A stretch of 64,000 bases of DNA from Pholis gunnellus (Eukaryota > Chordata > Actinopteri > Perciformes > Pholidae). Numbering within the stretch: the stretch's first letter is position 1; each line of letters begins with the position of its first letter. The translations under genes were made by a program, and so were the position numbers. The notes under the pieces are model-generated. The model did not search any database. It worked only from the letters and a program-made list of their open reading frames with translations, and was not told where the DNA came from. Location of the stretch: positions 2,714,607 to 2,778,606 of the forward strand of contig OU342808.1 of assembly GCA_910591455.2 (NCBI GenBank), in the 5' to 3' direction. Below are positions 10,667 through 21,231 of the stretch, one piece after another.

Positions 10667-12120
10667 TTTATCAGGTGGACAGAACTATGACTCCAAATGA
10701 ATATTAATGCTGCTCTAGATCTGCTGGGTGTGTAACTGTTGATAACTAATTAGTGTTAGTTCTAAAATATTTGAACTTGTTCCACTGCCCCCAAGTGGTC
10801 AAAAATCGATGAATGCAGTTTTATGTGACGTTACAGTTGTTGTACGTCTTTGCTCCAAGAAAATCATGTAACATGTTAAACTTCACTGGAAATAAGATCA
10901 TCAACCGTCCATTAGCATCTGCTAAATATTATGACAATTCTAAGACTGTGTGCAGTATCAAATGGCTTGTTCAGATGGGTCTGTGCCTTTCCTCATCATA
11001 ACATCATGTCTGTGGAATAGCATGGGCTCCCTCTGTTGGTCGTCAGCTGGCCTGTGCTGTACTGGTAAAAGAGGAGATATGGAGCCAGTGTGACTGTCAT
11101 TGGAGATAAATGGGGATCCAGAAGTGTTCAGGCCACTTCCTTCTTTGTTCCTAAAACCAAAAAAACAATGCATCTTCAGAGATGAAGAAATTCACTTGAT
11201 TTAATCTCCGCTGAGAACCAGTGACTGCTATTCTAACGCCATGTGCTTCCTTATATTGAGCTGCTGACTGCTGTTGTTTCAACCCTTGTGTGCCTGCCTT
11301 TCTTTCTTTTTTCCTTTTCCCTTACACACACGTCCCTCTCCAGCTTTCTGTTTGTGTGTATATGGGTGTGTGTGAGTGTGTGTATATTTATCTCTCTGTC
11401 TCTGAATACGCTTGTGTCTCGGAGAGTTCACTGACTCTAAAGGATCGATGAAGGGAGGAGATTCACAGCCAATTATTTTCAGCTTAATGGTCCCTTGGGT
11501 GCAGGGGTGAGCAACAACAAAACGCCTTCAAGAGACATCAATTCTGGACAAGCCAGCTCCTCCATCTCTGCGCTGCCACGGTGTGGGCATCAACTCCCAG
11601 CTCTCTGGAGAAGAATGAAGCGCACACAGCAACACACACTCGGACACGCACGCAGCAACAGCAGCTGGAAAGTATAGACTTGGAGCGTCACTACACCACA
11701 GTGACAGAGGATGCTTCAGACAACTATCAGCACTGAACCAGGGAAGCTGCTTGATTACTACCAGATGTAGAAAAAGCCCTCCTCAAAGATAAAGAATGGA
11801 TAAGGAAAAGGAAAATGAATAGAGTTAAAGGGCCATTTCATTGTGTGGCATACAGTAATTTGCAAGCAGCACTATGGTGCATGCATGTGCTTGTGGGAAG
11901 CTGACACCCAAGGCTTACTGAGTACTTTTGAATACAAAACTGACTAAATTCAGTCCATCCCTTCCATAACGTTTGTTATAGGACAGAAATGATCAATGGA
12001 TCTGCAACATGGTTGGACAAAGCAGGCACTTGTCACCTTGGATAATGTAATAACCCAATGTTTCACTATTTTCTGACATTTTATAGTCCAAACAATCAAT
12101 TTATTTATCAAAAACTCTTA
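10667..12120. other. Intergenic stretch, no gene seen
   Basis: A cryptic GT-rich patch lies near 11325-11395. The 60-70 codon frames (10813-11001, 11243-11434, 11495-11677) have no domain, and the 11243 frame is a translation of CT/GT simple sequence. Nothing supportable. Confidence 0.4.
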
Positions 12121-12366
12121 TTTACTGTACAGAGCTAAAACTGTACATATACAGTATATCTTTATGCACTAATCTAAGCTGACCCATACCATAAACCTGC
12201 AGTATTTTGTATTTTTTTTATCCATACTGTTTTTGGCATTTTATATACTGTATATATTTTGCACCGAATTGTTATCTGAGACTTTATATTTGCACTCCTC
12301 CCACTTAGTATTGATACTGCTGCACAGCAATTTTTCCTCACAAATAATACAGTTTTATCTTATCTT
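12121..12366 (+). repeat. Possible LINE 3'-tail fragment
   Basis: AT-rich sequence ending ACAGCAATTTTTCC followed by AATAATACAGTTTTATCTTATCTT, reminiscent of a decayed non-LTR 3' end with a TTATC tail like the one at 5062. No coding remnant is visible, so the call is tentative. Confidence 0.3.
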
Positions 12367-12738
12367 CATTTGATTAACTAAACACATGGTTTTGCATGCA
12401 ATGCCATGTTAGCAGCCAACTTTTACATATCAGAAGCAGGGTGCCTTAAATAGACCTGAGTGCATCAACATGGATGACTTTTCTAATCAGTTAAGGACCA
12501 CACCATCAACGTAATGCATTTAACAATTTATGTGAGATACATGAATAGATGGCGAGGCTTGGACATGAACTCCGTCTAGTCGGTTGGATGAGTTGTGGGG
12601 AGCTTCATCAAGGGATCTGCTGTGGGTGATTTGAGGTCGGGCATGGGTTGCTGGTCAAGAGTTTGGAGAAGAAACTTTTGCCGCTAAGGTAAACTTTGAT
12701 GGTAGGCATTTGGATGGCCATCACAGAATGAGCGAAGG

Positions 12739-13165
12739 TGTCACGAATTCCACTTATTCTTAGATTGTTTTCATCCTGCCTGCCTGTTTATTTAACTCTC
12801 CTGTCATTTCAGGTTCTGCCATTCACACCCTAACATCACACATTCCCCTCACCTAGTCTTCCACGCCCATCTTACCTGCAGCCCACTCCCTCATAGTCCC
12901 TCACTATTTAGGTCCCCTTTCTTGCACTTGATCCCTGCTAGATTGTCTTGTGTGTCTCTGTCTCTAAGTATTGTTCCTGATCTGCCTGTTACGACCCTGC
13001 CTACCTGTTTTTTGACTTTGGATTTATGCCTGCCCCTTATTGGATTTGTTCGCCTTTTTGACTGACCTCGCGGTTTTGACCCCGCCTGTACACAAGTAAC
13101 GAAAACTATACTTGTATTCTGTCTCTGAGTTCTGCTTTTGGGTTGACGTACCTGTAATCCTTACA
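12739..13165 (+). repeat. Ty3/gypsy (sushi-ichi-like) 5' LTR
   Basis: Starts TGTCACG at 12739 and ends CTTACA at 13165. It is followed after a short gap by CTGGCCAAC (13173-13181) immediately upstream of the gag start, where the primer-binding region is expected. The body is pyrimidine-rich with TGCCTGCCTG-type repeats, as in fish gypsy LTRs. No second LTR of the same element was found in the window, so the ends are predicted. Confidence 0.65.
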
Positions 13166-13181
13166 GTACAATCTGGCCAAC

Positions 13182-14260
13182 ATGAACCCAGCCTGTCTTG
13201 GTGCCCCTGGATCCTGCCGGCCATTCCTGTTGCAGTGCTCCCTCGCCTTTGAGCTTCAGCCTTCCGCCTTCCCCTCCGAGAGGTCCCGGGTGGCGTATAT
13301 TATCGCTCTGCTCACGAGCAGAGCTAAGGACTGGGGAACCACTGAATGGGAACGACAGTTGTCAATCTGTTCTTCAGTCCAGCTGTTTTCCGAGGAACTG
13401 TTTAAAGTTTTCTATCATGCCACACCTGGAAGAGAGGTCGCTCGAGGTTTGTTTGACCTGAGGCAGGGAGGAAGATATGTGTCTGATTACTCCATCAAGT
13501 TCCGCACCATAGCAACAGAGAGTAACTGGAACGCCTCCTTGCTCCTCGACACATTCTATCCACGGTCTCTCGGACCGCATCTGTTGTGGCAACAACACCA
13601 CCATTATGCTGTGGCCGAAATGAGGAGAAGAGACTTGGAGTAGCAGCCAGCGGAGACCGTTTATTCTTGTGTACACAAGGACATGTTTACAACAAATCTC
13701 AAGAGTCATAATTCTCACATCTGACTACATACTCCAGTTCCAGCCCTCACGCCACACTTCACCAATCAAATCTTGTTGACTGAACCAATACAAAACACAT
13801 CTGGTCCTCCCATCATGGCAGGCCCTCCTTCACCTGACCCAGTCAGGTTGACACTTTTTGCGGGTCAAATGATGTTTGTGTGTTCTTTTCTGGGACATGC
13901 TCTGTTTATCTTTTAAACATGTTCATACAAGCTGGGTTCAAAATACCAATTTATATGAGTTCTCGTACGGTTATTCTACAACACATCAAGGACGAGTTGG
14001 CGGCCCGAGATCTTCCTGCTGGTTTGGATGAGTTGGTCGCTCTCTCCATCCGTATTGACGGTCGTCTGTAGGAACGAAGAAGGGAGAGGGACTTTTTGGC
14101 CGCTGCACAAATGCCGCTTTGCAAGTTAACTCTCCTGAGTCTATGCAGCTGGGGCGGACCTGGCTCTCCACAGCAGAATGACAGCGCAGGAGAATCGATG
14201 ATTGTACTGCAGCCAGAGCGGCCATTTTGTAACCTCTTGTCCGGTAAAAGAGATGGCTCA
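13182..14260 (+). pseudogene. Sushi-ichi-like Ty3/gypsy gag, broken and interrupted
   Basis: The frame opens at 13182, 17 bp after the LTR. The capsid-type domain is clear: FLLQCSLAFELQ, SERSRVAYIIALL, AKDWGTTEWE and GGRYVSDYSIKF. The usual N-terminal region (roughly 80 residues in this family) is missing, because the start runs almost directly into the capsid domain. The frame shifts near 13550, and at 13582 an unrelated 402-bp solo LTR interrupts it. Gag resumes at 13984 (DELAARDLPAGLDELV, IRIDGRL) with a stop at 14069. A shifted nucleocapsid remnant with a CCHC-like knuckle (YCSQSGHFVTSC) lies at 14202-14245. This is the gag family from which mammalian PEG10/RTL genes derive, but this copy is dead. 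Confidence 0.85.
13582..13983 (-). mobile_element. Solo LTR inserted in the sushi-ichi-like gag (4-bp TSD CATC)
   Basis: 402 bp with termini TGTTGTGG and CTACAACA, a 7-of-8 inverted match, bounded by CATC on both sides (13578-13581 and 13984-13987). On the minus strand it reads like an LTR: a CATATAAATT box near 13952 and AATAAACGGTCTCC (polyadenylation signal) near 13655. The gag reading is collinear on either side once one CATC copy is discounted. No internal region remains, so it arose by LTR-LTR recombination or single-LTR insertion. A 4-bp duplication fits ERV- or gypsy-type integrases. The parent family is not identified. Confidence 0.82.
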
Positions 14261-14274
14261 CCAGTCATCCAGAG

Positions 14275-14623
14275 GGCACTGGTGTCTCTCCAAACGTTTT
14301 CAAGAGCACCGTAGCTTGCAAGTGTGGCTGTCGTGTTGCAGCCTTGGTAAGGCAACCCAGGTTAACAAATCCAACGTGGCTCCAAACACCAAGACGCTCA
14401 GTTGCAAATAAAAGGCATTCCCAGCAATACAATTTGCAACTCTTTTCCGATGCTGTCAGCCAGGAATAAAGTTCGTAGGTGGACTGACAGTGACGCTTAA
14501 ATCTTTTTACTTGCTGGGTCAAGGCTGCTAGCTGTAGGGTTGGCCGACCCTTTGATACAATTTCCCGCGATTTCTGTTTAGGCCAGCAGAGAAGGCTTAG
14601 CTGGCCCTGACTGCCCAACACTG
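14275..14623 (-). pseudogene. hAT transposase, 5' end and N-terminal fragment
   Basis: On the minus strand the element starts at 14623 with CAGTGTTGGGCAGTCAGG and the subterminal TTCTCTGCTGGCCTAAA. The same end, in a different copy, is at 21002. The frame then encodes KGRPTLQLAALT, a TTF-type zinc-finger segment (YSWLTASEKSCKLYCWECLL) and FVNLGCLTKAATR, ending around LLKTFGETPV at about 14290. These are the N-terminal hallmarks of fish hAT transposases. The catalytic and dimerisation parts are absent. It abuts the broken gag, so the left boundary is uncertain and no 8-bp target duplication was found. Confidence 0.75.
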
Positions 14624-14651
14624 CTAATTTGGCAAGAAAACATGAGATCAT

Positions 14652-15690
14652 TTTATGTGAAAGTGCAAATAGAAAATTAACTTCTCACCTCCTCTTTTGG
14701 TGGCTGCCAAAAGGTATTGGTATATCGTGATGTTTTCATTTACTTTTCAGTGATCACATATTCCTTCAACGTGTCTTTGTTGCTTGAGTTAGTTATCCCT
14801 CGTCTCAAACACATATTATATATTAGTCCAAGACAATCAGTGGGGGATTTGTCCTTTAGAACTGTTCGCAGAGTCTCCCTGCATACACCCCATTTATCTG
14901 TGCTTTACCTACATTGTTTAAATGGAATAAAACACAGCTGTGTCTTGTGATAATTATCTTAAAAGATAGGAGAGGTGAAGTACCTGCTGGGCTCGGAACC
15001 ATCTCCTTTCCCAGGTTGCCCACCAGCAGGATGCTAGGTTGTTTAAAGCAGTCCCACTGGGTGTCTCAGAGGCGGCGTTCAATGAGGTGCCGCCGGCGAC
15101 ACTTTTCCCCCAGCAGCTTAGCGCTCATCAACTATTTAGATATGCACTTAACGCTCTTGGGGAAGCAAACGTCTATCAGCTGGTGGACGAAGTACGAGGA
15201 AACAGCCGCCAACATGATGGTGAGGAGATGAGAAAGGGAAACACTCTGCATGGCCAAAATCAAGCCTGATTAAAACATATGAGGTGGTGGCCGGGTTGGT
15301 TTCTTCTGCGGGAGAGTAAAAGGGGGAATTTTTGTAATCCCATGGGTGCCTTCCCCCAATCTCTTCTCCCTTATTCTACCTGTAAATCCGTCCCCAGGCA
15401 CAGAGCTATGAGGTTTCTTCCTCTTCCATAACAAAGTATTCTTCGCCTGTGCAGACACATCTCTCTCTCTCTGCTCACATCCCTCTCTCTCTCGCCAAGG
15501 CTCAGACCCCCCCACCCCGTTATCCAACACCCTTTTCACCCCCTCACCACCACCACCACACACCTCCCCCACCAACACACTTCTTCTTCCTCCCCCTCCT
15601 CCTCAGTTCTTCCATCTCCATCGCATCCCCAGACTCCCACAAGCAACTCCATGAGGGGTCGCATGATGAATGAGCAGACAGCCAGCAGGA
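14652..15690. other. Intergenic stretch, low-complexity pyrimidine tract at the end
   Basis: A 76-codon frame at 15039-15269 and an overlapping 105-codon frame have no domain I recognise. From about 15460 to 15610 the sequence is CT/CA/CCCC-rich and generates spurious frames. No gene called. Confidence 0.4.
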
Positions 15691-15693
15691 CCT

Positions 15694-15695
<2 letters not shown>

Positions 15696-15732
<37 letters not shown>

Positions 15733-15766
15733 TTTGTATGTGTAGGGGGAGTAGGCACATGCATGC

Positions 15767-15830
<64 letters not shown>
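15696..15830. repeat. Compound (TG)n microsatellite
   Basis: Two long TG runs (15696-15724 and 15772-15830, the second interrupted once by C) separated by GAGAGAGAG and a short spacer. All frames translated here (Cys/Val or Thr/His repeats) are artefacts of the repeat. Confidence 0.97.
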
Positions 15831-15832
<2 letters not shown>

Positions 15833-16001
15833 GTCAGAGAGTGATGACCACAACTGCCAGAGTGATCACAGTGGGATTCATTACGGCGACAGACAGGGCC
15901 GCCTCTAAAACACTGACTGTTTGTGTGTGCATGTCTTGACAGACCCTCCACTAAAATGGCGTCTAAGGATTACACACTGACTGGGATGGAATTAACAGTG
16001 C

Positions 16002-16028
16002 TGTGTGTGTGTGTGTGTGTGGGGGGGG
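16002..16028. repeat. (TG)9 plus G8 tract
   Basis: A TG run at 16002-16020 passes directly into eight G. Simple sequence. Confidence 0.95.
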
Positions 16029-16940
16029 TAGGTTTGATAAATTATTTACATCATTGAGAAAGCAGCGTCGACACTGTTTATGCCCGCACCTGCTCTTCTC
16101 AGTGCTTAAAAGATGATTTATGTGTTATGGTCACATCGGATTTCAGCAACTATTGGTCCGGCGTCTTTTGGGACATAAAGTGGTGGTTACAAAGTGCCGC
16201 AGGCTCGTTTGGGAGGCGGCACAGGGAGTGAAGAGCAACATCATATAACTGGACCAGGCAAACTCCTGTCCAGAGAGCTGTTACAGCAGTTTGTTTGCTC
16301 TTACACTCAAATGAGTTATGGACACACTAAGGGAGGGAAGGCTGGCAATGTGCGCCATGAATCTTGCAGTGTAAGAAGCTATCACCAGGATAGGTTGACA
16401 CTACTGAAAGTTAAAGCCCCGCAACTGAAATGCTCAACTTAGGAAAAGAGGAACATCAGGCAACTCTGTGCACAGCATCTGACAACGTATAAGCACTGTA
16501 CAGGGAGTAGAAGAAACCAAACATGTAAATACATCTCTGAGGTCATTTTAAAACTGTCCGCGCTGATTTATTATTTAATTGCCGACCATTATCAAAACAT
16601 TTCAATTGGGCTGTAGCCACCCTCAAAGTTGCTAAAAGATGAAGGAATTACATTTCTCAGAACAGAAAATAAAAAGTAATAGTTTCAATGCTCTCATATC
16701 AGCTCGTTGTATTCACCGCTCTGTCTACACCAGCTCTCTCTTCATTAAAGGGACAGTTCACCCATGTCCCTGAGCTAAAAGACAATAGTGATGGGCCGAC
16801 AGATTCTTTCACAAAATACTTTCCTTTGAGTTAATACATCTTAACTAGGCAGCAACCTCCGGTTCTGGAAAATGAAGCCAATGCGGAAGCGCCTTAAACT
16901 GGCATTATCTATACTGGCCATCAGTTTGTCCATGACATTT
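16029..16940. other. Intergenic stretch, no gene seen
   Basis: An 82-codon frame at 16194-16442 has no domain or splice context. Nothing else recognised. Confidence 0.4.
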
Positions 16941-16952
16941 GGGATTATCCTA

Positions 16953-17650
16953 GGAGCATGTAAATGCACCATTGAGCTGCCGTGCCATCCATTTGACTCA
17001 AGTTTGCTTCAATCTGCCCTCGCTCATTCAATCAGTGCCATCGCCAACGTGTCATGTTAACGCTCTGAGCATTTAATATGACACTTCCTCATATCATGTT
17101 GTGAGCAGATTACAAGCTCAAGTTCATACATTTCCCGAAGTCCAAACGGCATCCCAACTCCGGAAACGGGATCATTCGAGGAGCATGGAAATGCACAACT
17201 AACCTGCCATGCCATCTGTTTCGACTTCAGTTCAATTCAATCTGTCCTCGCTTGTTCAATCAGTGCCATCGCTGCACCATGAAACACTATCATCTTGATG
17301 CTCCGAGCATAATATATGACACTTCTTCGTAGCACGTGGCTAGCTGATTACAAATTTAAGATCATAAATTCACTGAAGTCAAAACGACATCCCAACTCTG
17401 AAAACTGGACCAACCGAGGAGCATGTAAATGCACCATTAACCTGCCGTCATATCTGTCTCGACTTTGTTTGTTTGATTCAATCCGTTCTCACTTGTTCAT
17501 TAAGTGCTCCGTGCAATAATATACAACACATCTTCACTTCAAAAGCCGAATAACACACCAAAGTCAAAACGTCATCCTAACATCTCTCGACTTGACTCAG
17601 ATTTAATAGTTCCTCACTCGTTCAATTTGTGCCGTTGCTGCAATACATAA
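16953..17650 (+). repeat. Diverged tandem array, units about 227-240 bp
   Basis: Successive units begin with GGAGCATG(T/G)AAATGCAC at 16953, 17180 and 17418 (spacings 227 and 238). Each unit repeats the order: CTGCCxTxxCATCT, TTCAATCxGTxCTCGCT, TTCAATCAGTGCCATCGC, CTCCGAGCATAATAT, ACACTTC(C/T)TC, TGATTACAA, CGxCATCCCAAC. A partial fourth unit (17578-17645) resumes at TCTCGACTTGACTCAG. The units have drifted visibly from one another. No coding frame runs through. This is either a small satellite array or the repeated subterminal region of a larger element. Confidence 0.85.
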
Positions 17651-19500
17651 CCTATATACAGGATGTACACATATGACCTACGTAGTTAGGTTAAGTAGGC
17701 CGACCCAACGATACAAAAACGGATTGTAATTGCAGCAATTTGTGGTTATCTCTGGACAAATAGCAGACGTCCTAGTTCATGAGAACCGTTTATTCAGACT
17801 CGTTCAGCGTGCGTAGCTACCAAGCTGTCTCAATGACATTCTTCAGTGTCTTCATTCAAGACAATGGTTCCCGCTCATTCATTGGTTGTCCAGCTTACCA
17901 TGCTCCACGGTAGCAGCAAGTGGGATGGGAACCCGGCACCGGAAAGCCTGCACCCCCACTTCTCCACTATCAGCAATCACATCTGCCAGAATGGGCAGGA
18001 GAACCTTAATGTCCGCAGCCTACCGCAGCAACCACAGCAGCTTTCTCTAGCCAGGGCATCTGCCCCAGGCAACGACTTCCATCATCGACTTCCAGCAATC
18101 ACATCAGCCAGCCTTAGCAGGATAACCCGGGTCCAGTATGCTAGCACCTTTCACCGCCTACTTTCAGAAACAGCAGCATCAGGCTCTAGCCAGGGAACCA
18201 GGATGCCAGTGCCTCCCACCGAATATTTCCATCAACCACAGCAAGTTGCCCTACCCGAGGCACCATACCAGGATGCCAGCGCCACCCGCCGTCCAGTTCC
18301 AGCCAACCGCAGCAGCCTGCCAAGTTGTTTCCACTTTGGTCTACGAAATCTACCCAATAGTGGCCACAGCCATTCCATGGGGCCACGATAGGTCAAGCAA
18401 TTCCATCTCTTTACCCCTGACAACTTTGCAGTCGTTTACCTAATCATCATTAGACGCAGCAACACCCATCAAACATGCAGCACAAGCGCTGGCTAATCCG
18501 GCATCCTATTACACACCAACACCTTCTCAATGCAGCTCATGTCCGAGCCACTCTTATGCCATCACTTCCTCGTTTTTGCATTCTGCAGTCACCCGTCAAA
18601 CACAGGTGTTCCTTCATATCGTCAATAACCTATCTTCCTCAACCTTTCCGTTCAACTGATCAGCTCAGAAGTTTCCACTACTTCCTCGACCCGACAAATA
18701 CATCATAACCTTCCTGTCATTCAATCTCGTTTTTTGTTACCGTGGCCAATTCTGTGATAGCCATCAAAAACTTTTACTATCAAATTACATTGGTAGAATA
18801 AACTTCTTAAAACTATTTTGCGGTAGCACGAGCCTGGCCTCCAGCTATCCTAACTATCTAACTTAATCCATAACCTCACTCTCAAAAGTCTTCTTTGCAA
18901 AGAGACTGCTCAAAATCCTAGCCACTATCTTTTACTGGTAACTTGTTGTCAGCATGCATTCACACCATCCGCTCCGGATAAAATAATCCTTACATTGCTC
19001 AAACCTTAGAAGCAACATTCTCGTCTGCCTTTTTCGCTTGCCTCAGATGTTCCATGTTCTCCACCTCATCCATCACTACGACTAATGCCGTTCCCTTTCT
19101 CCATAGCGTCTGGACAAATGGCCACCACCACTGCATTCGCTCGAATTGTAAAGAGCTCAGCTGTGCTCAATCTACTCTCAAGTAACTGGGTTTTTTGGGT
19201 TACTATTGAAGCTCCTCACAACGCATTTGGCCCACAGGACGAGCTACATGAAGTTCAAGCCTCGCATCTAAATCATGTTTTCATTCAATAAATCTGTAAA
19301 ATGCTTCTATTTAATGGTGTGGTCATTGCTAGTGAATAGGAGCTACCTAGCAACATTTCAGGAGCAGGACCACTCCTCAACCGCGCCACTTCCTGCATAT
19401 CCATAATTACCCGCCTAACTTCTGTCCCGCTCTCATATTCAGAGCCCCTCCCTCCCCATTCCTCTCTTCCTCTCTCCTCCTATCGTCTACATTGGGTCCC
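17651..19500. other. Unclassified, probably element-derived stretch with short internal repeats
   Basis: A 181-codon frame (17846-18391) is rich in Pro, Gln, Ser and Ala. It is produced partly by diverged local repeats (GCTCTAGCCAGGG, CCAGGATGCCAG(T/C)GCC, CCACAGCA), and resembles no protein I know. A polyadenylation-like TCAATAAATC lies at 19287. Following directly on the tandem array, it could be part of one decayed large element. I do not call a gene. Confidence 0.35.
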
Positions 19501-19808
19501 GAGTGCTATGGCGGATTGCCTATCGAAGCATAAACATGTGGGATATACTTATGAACTATACTTTGACATCTTAAAATAATGTTTTTATTTGGAAGAAACT
19601 CACACCTATACATCATGTTAGTTTATTGAATGTAATTTATTGTGTTCATTTTATCAAATAGCCAATTGAAAATGTGCTACACATTCCATGGTAATAAAAA
19701 GGCTATCAATAGCAAATTAGTTTAACATTTTTTTTTTCATTTATACTTTTTTTATTATCACAGAGACATGGTTGTTGCAGGGAGACTGTAGTACTCTCAT
19801 TGAAGCAG

Positions 19809-19831
19809 CCCCCCCCCCCCCCCCCCCCCCC
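19809..19831. repeat. Homopolymer C23
   Basis: Uninterrupted run of 23 C, next to a LINE fragment. Length may be unreliable in the assembly. Confidence 0.95.
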
Positions 19832-19894
19832 AAATGTAACACATATCCATCAACCCCGGCTATCGGGCAAGGGAGGGGGGGGTTTGCTGTTAAA

Positions 19895-20455
19895 TCTAGA
19901 AAAGTTTTAAATTTTAACATACGTCTGGTGCCCTTCACAGACTTTTGTCACTGATTTTATGGATACCCTGGAATCTTTTAACCTCACTCAGCCTATACAG
20001 GATGGGTGTGACCCAGGGTGTGACCCACACTCAAAGGGTCACACCCACGATCTAGTTAGTGGTCTCAGCCCTGATAACTACGATGAAGGATATCTGTCAT
20101 TACAAAGCGGTTATGACAAATATAACACCCCAGCCCTGGCTTAATGAATCCACCCAGGATTTAAAGAGAGACTGTAGGAGAAAGGAACGTAAATGGAAAA
20201 AAACAGGTTCACATGTATTTCTTTTGAGAGTTGGAAAGATGCAATGAAGACTTATCAAACGGCAGTTAAAGAAACAAGAACTTCCTTCTTCTCCAGCTTA
20301 ATTTTAGCAAACCACTCGAATCCGAGAATTCTATTTAAGATAATCGACTTGGTGGTCAACCCCTCCCCCTGCCATTTTACTGATGCTTCACAAGGGATGT
20401 GTGAGCAGTTTTTAAACTTTTTTACAATAGAGTCAAGGACATCAGCACAACATTG
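19895..20455 (+). pseudogene. L2-like LINE fragment (end of endonuclease to start of RT region)
   Basis: Readable blocks in order are: FTDFVTDFMDTLESFNLTQ-like sequence at about 19940-19990, SKGHTHDLVSGL at about 20032, PWLNESTQDLKRDCRRKERK at about 20125-20190, and YQTAVKETRTSFFSSLILAN then NPRILFKIIDLVVNPSP at about 20250-20370. This is the linker between APE endonuclease and RT in L2/Rex-type fish LINEs. The blocks lie in different frames, and a short duplicated GGTGTGACCCA/GGGTCACACC patch interrupts it at 20004-20046. No RT motifs follow. Dead fragment. Confidence 0.75.
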
Positions 20456-20609
20456 GACGTAATAATAGTTCATATCACATATAAAACCAAACAAAAATCC
20501 ATCTTCATAAAAACAACTTGTACAAAAACAAGAGCAGTTACTTACCCTAGCTGCTGTTCACTTAAAGAAAAAGTCCATCCTCCTTTCTTTGTTAATAAAA
20601 AGTTTAATC

Positions 20610-21002
20610 TCACGGTTGTTCAGTACATCCGTGCGTTTTAGTTCCAGTAAGAAGTCCTTCTCGATTCATGGACGCCAGTGAAGACAGTCGAGCCTCCCCA
20701 GTTGTATTTCTTGAATATGTTGTAATGCATTTGAGGGCTGAAAATGTCCGTTCGACAGAGGCAGCAGATTTTGGGATTGTCACCGCCCAACATATCACGC
20801 TAGCCCACTGACCAATCACATATGGCTAGGCCAGCTAGAAGGCTCTGGCACGTCAAAGAATACGCACAACATGTCAAACTAAAGATCTGATTGGTTGAAC
20901 ACTGAGAATCAACAATATTGTCCCCATTCACTTAAACTGCAAAGGGATTCACTTGTCTAGGCCAGCAGAGAAGGCCTTGCAGGCCCTGACGGCCCACCAC
21001 TG
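20610..21002 (-). pseudogene. hAT deletion derivative: 5' terminus joined to C-terminal dimerisation domain
   Basis: On the minus strand the element begins at 21002 with CAGTGGTGGGCCGTCAGGGC and TTCTCTGCTGGCCTAGAC, the same end as the copy at 14623. After about 180 bp of non-coding sequence the frame gives TIPKSAASVERTFSALK then ARLSSLASMNREGLL, the hATC dimerisation motif that normally ends these transposases. Zinc finger and DDE core are absent, so an internal deletion removed most of the gene, a typical origin for non-autonomous hAT copies. The far end and target duplication were not found. Confidence 0.8.
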
Positions 21003-21103
21003 GTGTATATTTACAAAAACAATTACCTATTTTTACAGCTAGTTATTTACAATCATGCAGTTACATTTAAATTAGACAGAACAAGAAAAAGAACATTGCA
21101 AAA

Positions 21104-21106
<3 letters not shown>

Positions 21107-21172
<66 letters not shown>
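21107..21172. repeat. (AT)n microsatellite passing into (AC)n
   Basis: About 56 bp of AT followed by six AC units. Confidence 0.97.
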
Positions 21173-21231
21173 CAACTTTAATTAAACATTTTCTTCCAGT
21201 GGACATAACTTCCTCTGGGGAGGTTTACTGT

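Noticed and set aside
15039..15269. 76-codon frame beginning MFKAVPLGVS
   Set aside because: It reads like protein in composition, but no domain, homologue or splice context can be named. An overlapping frame of similar length exists.
15536..15951. Several 60-105 codon frames rich in Thr-His or Cys-Val
   Set aside because: They are translations of the TG/CA microsatellite on both strands.
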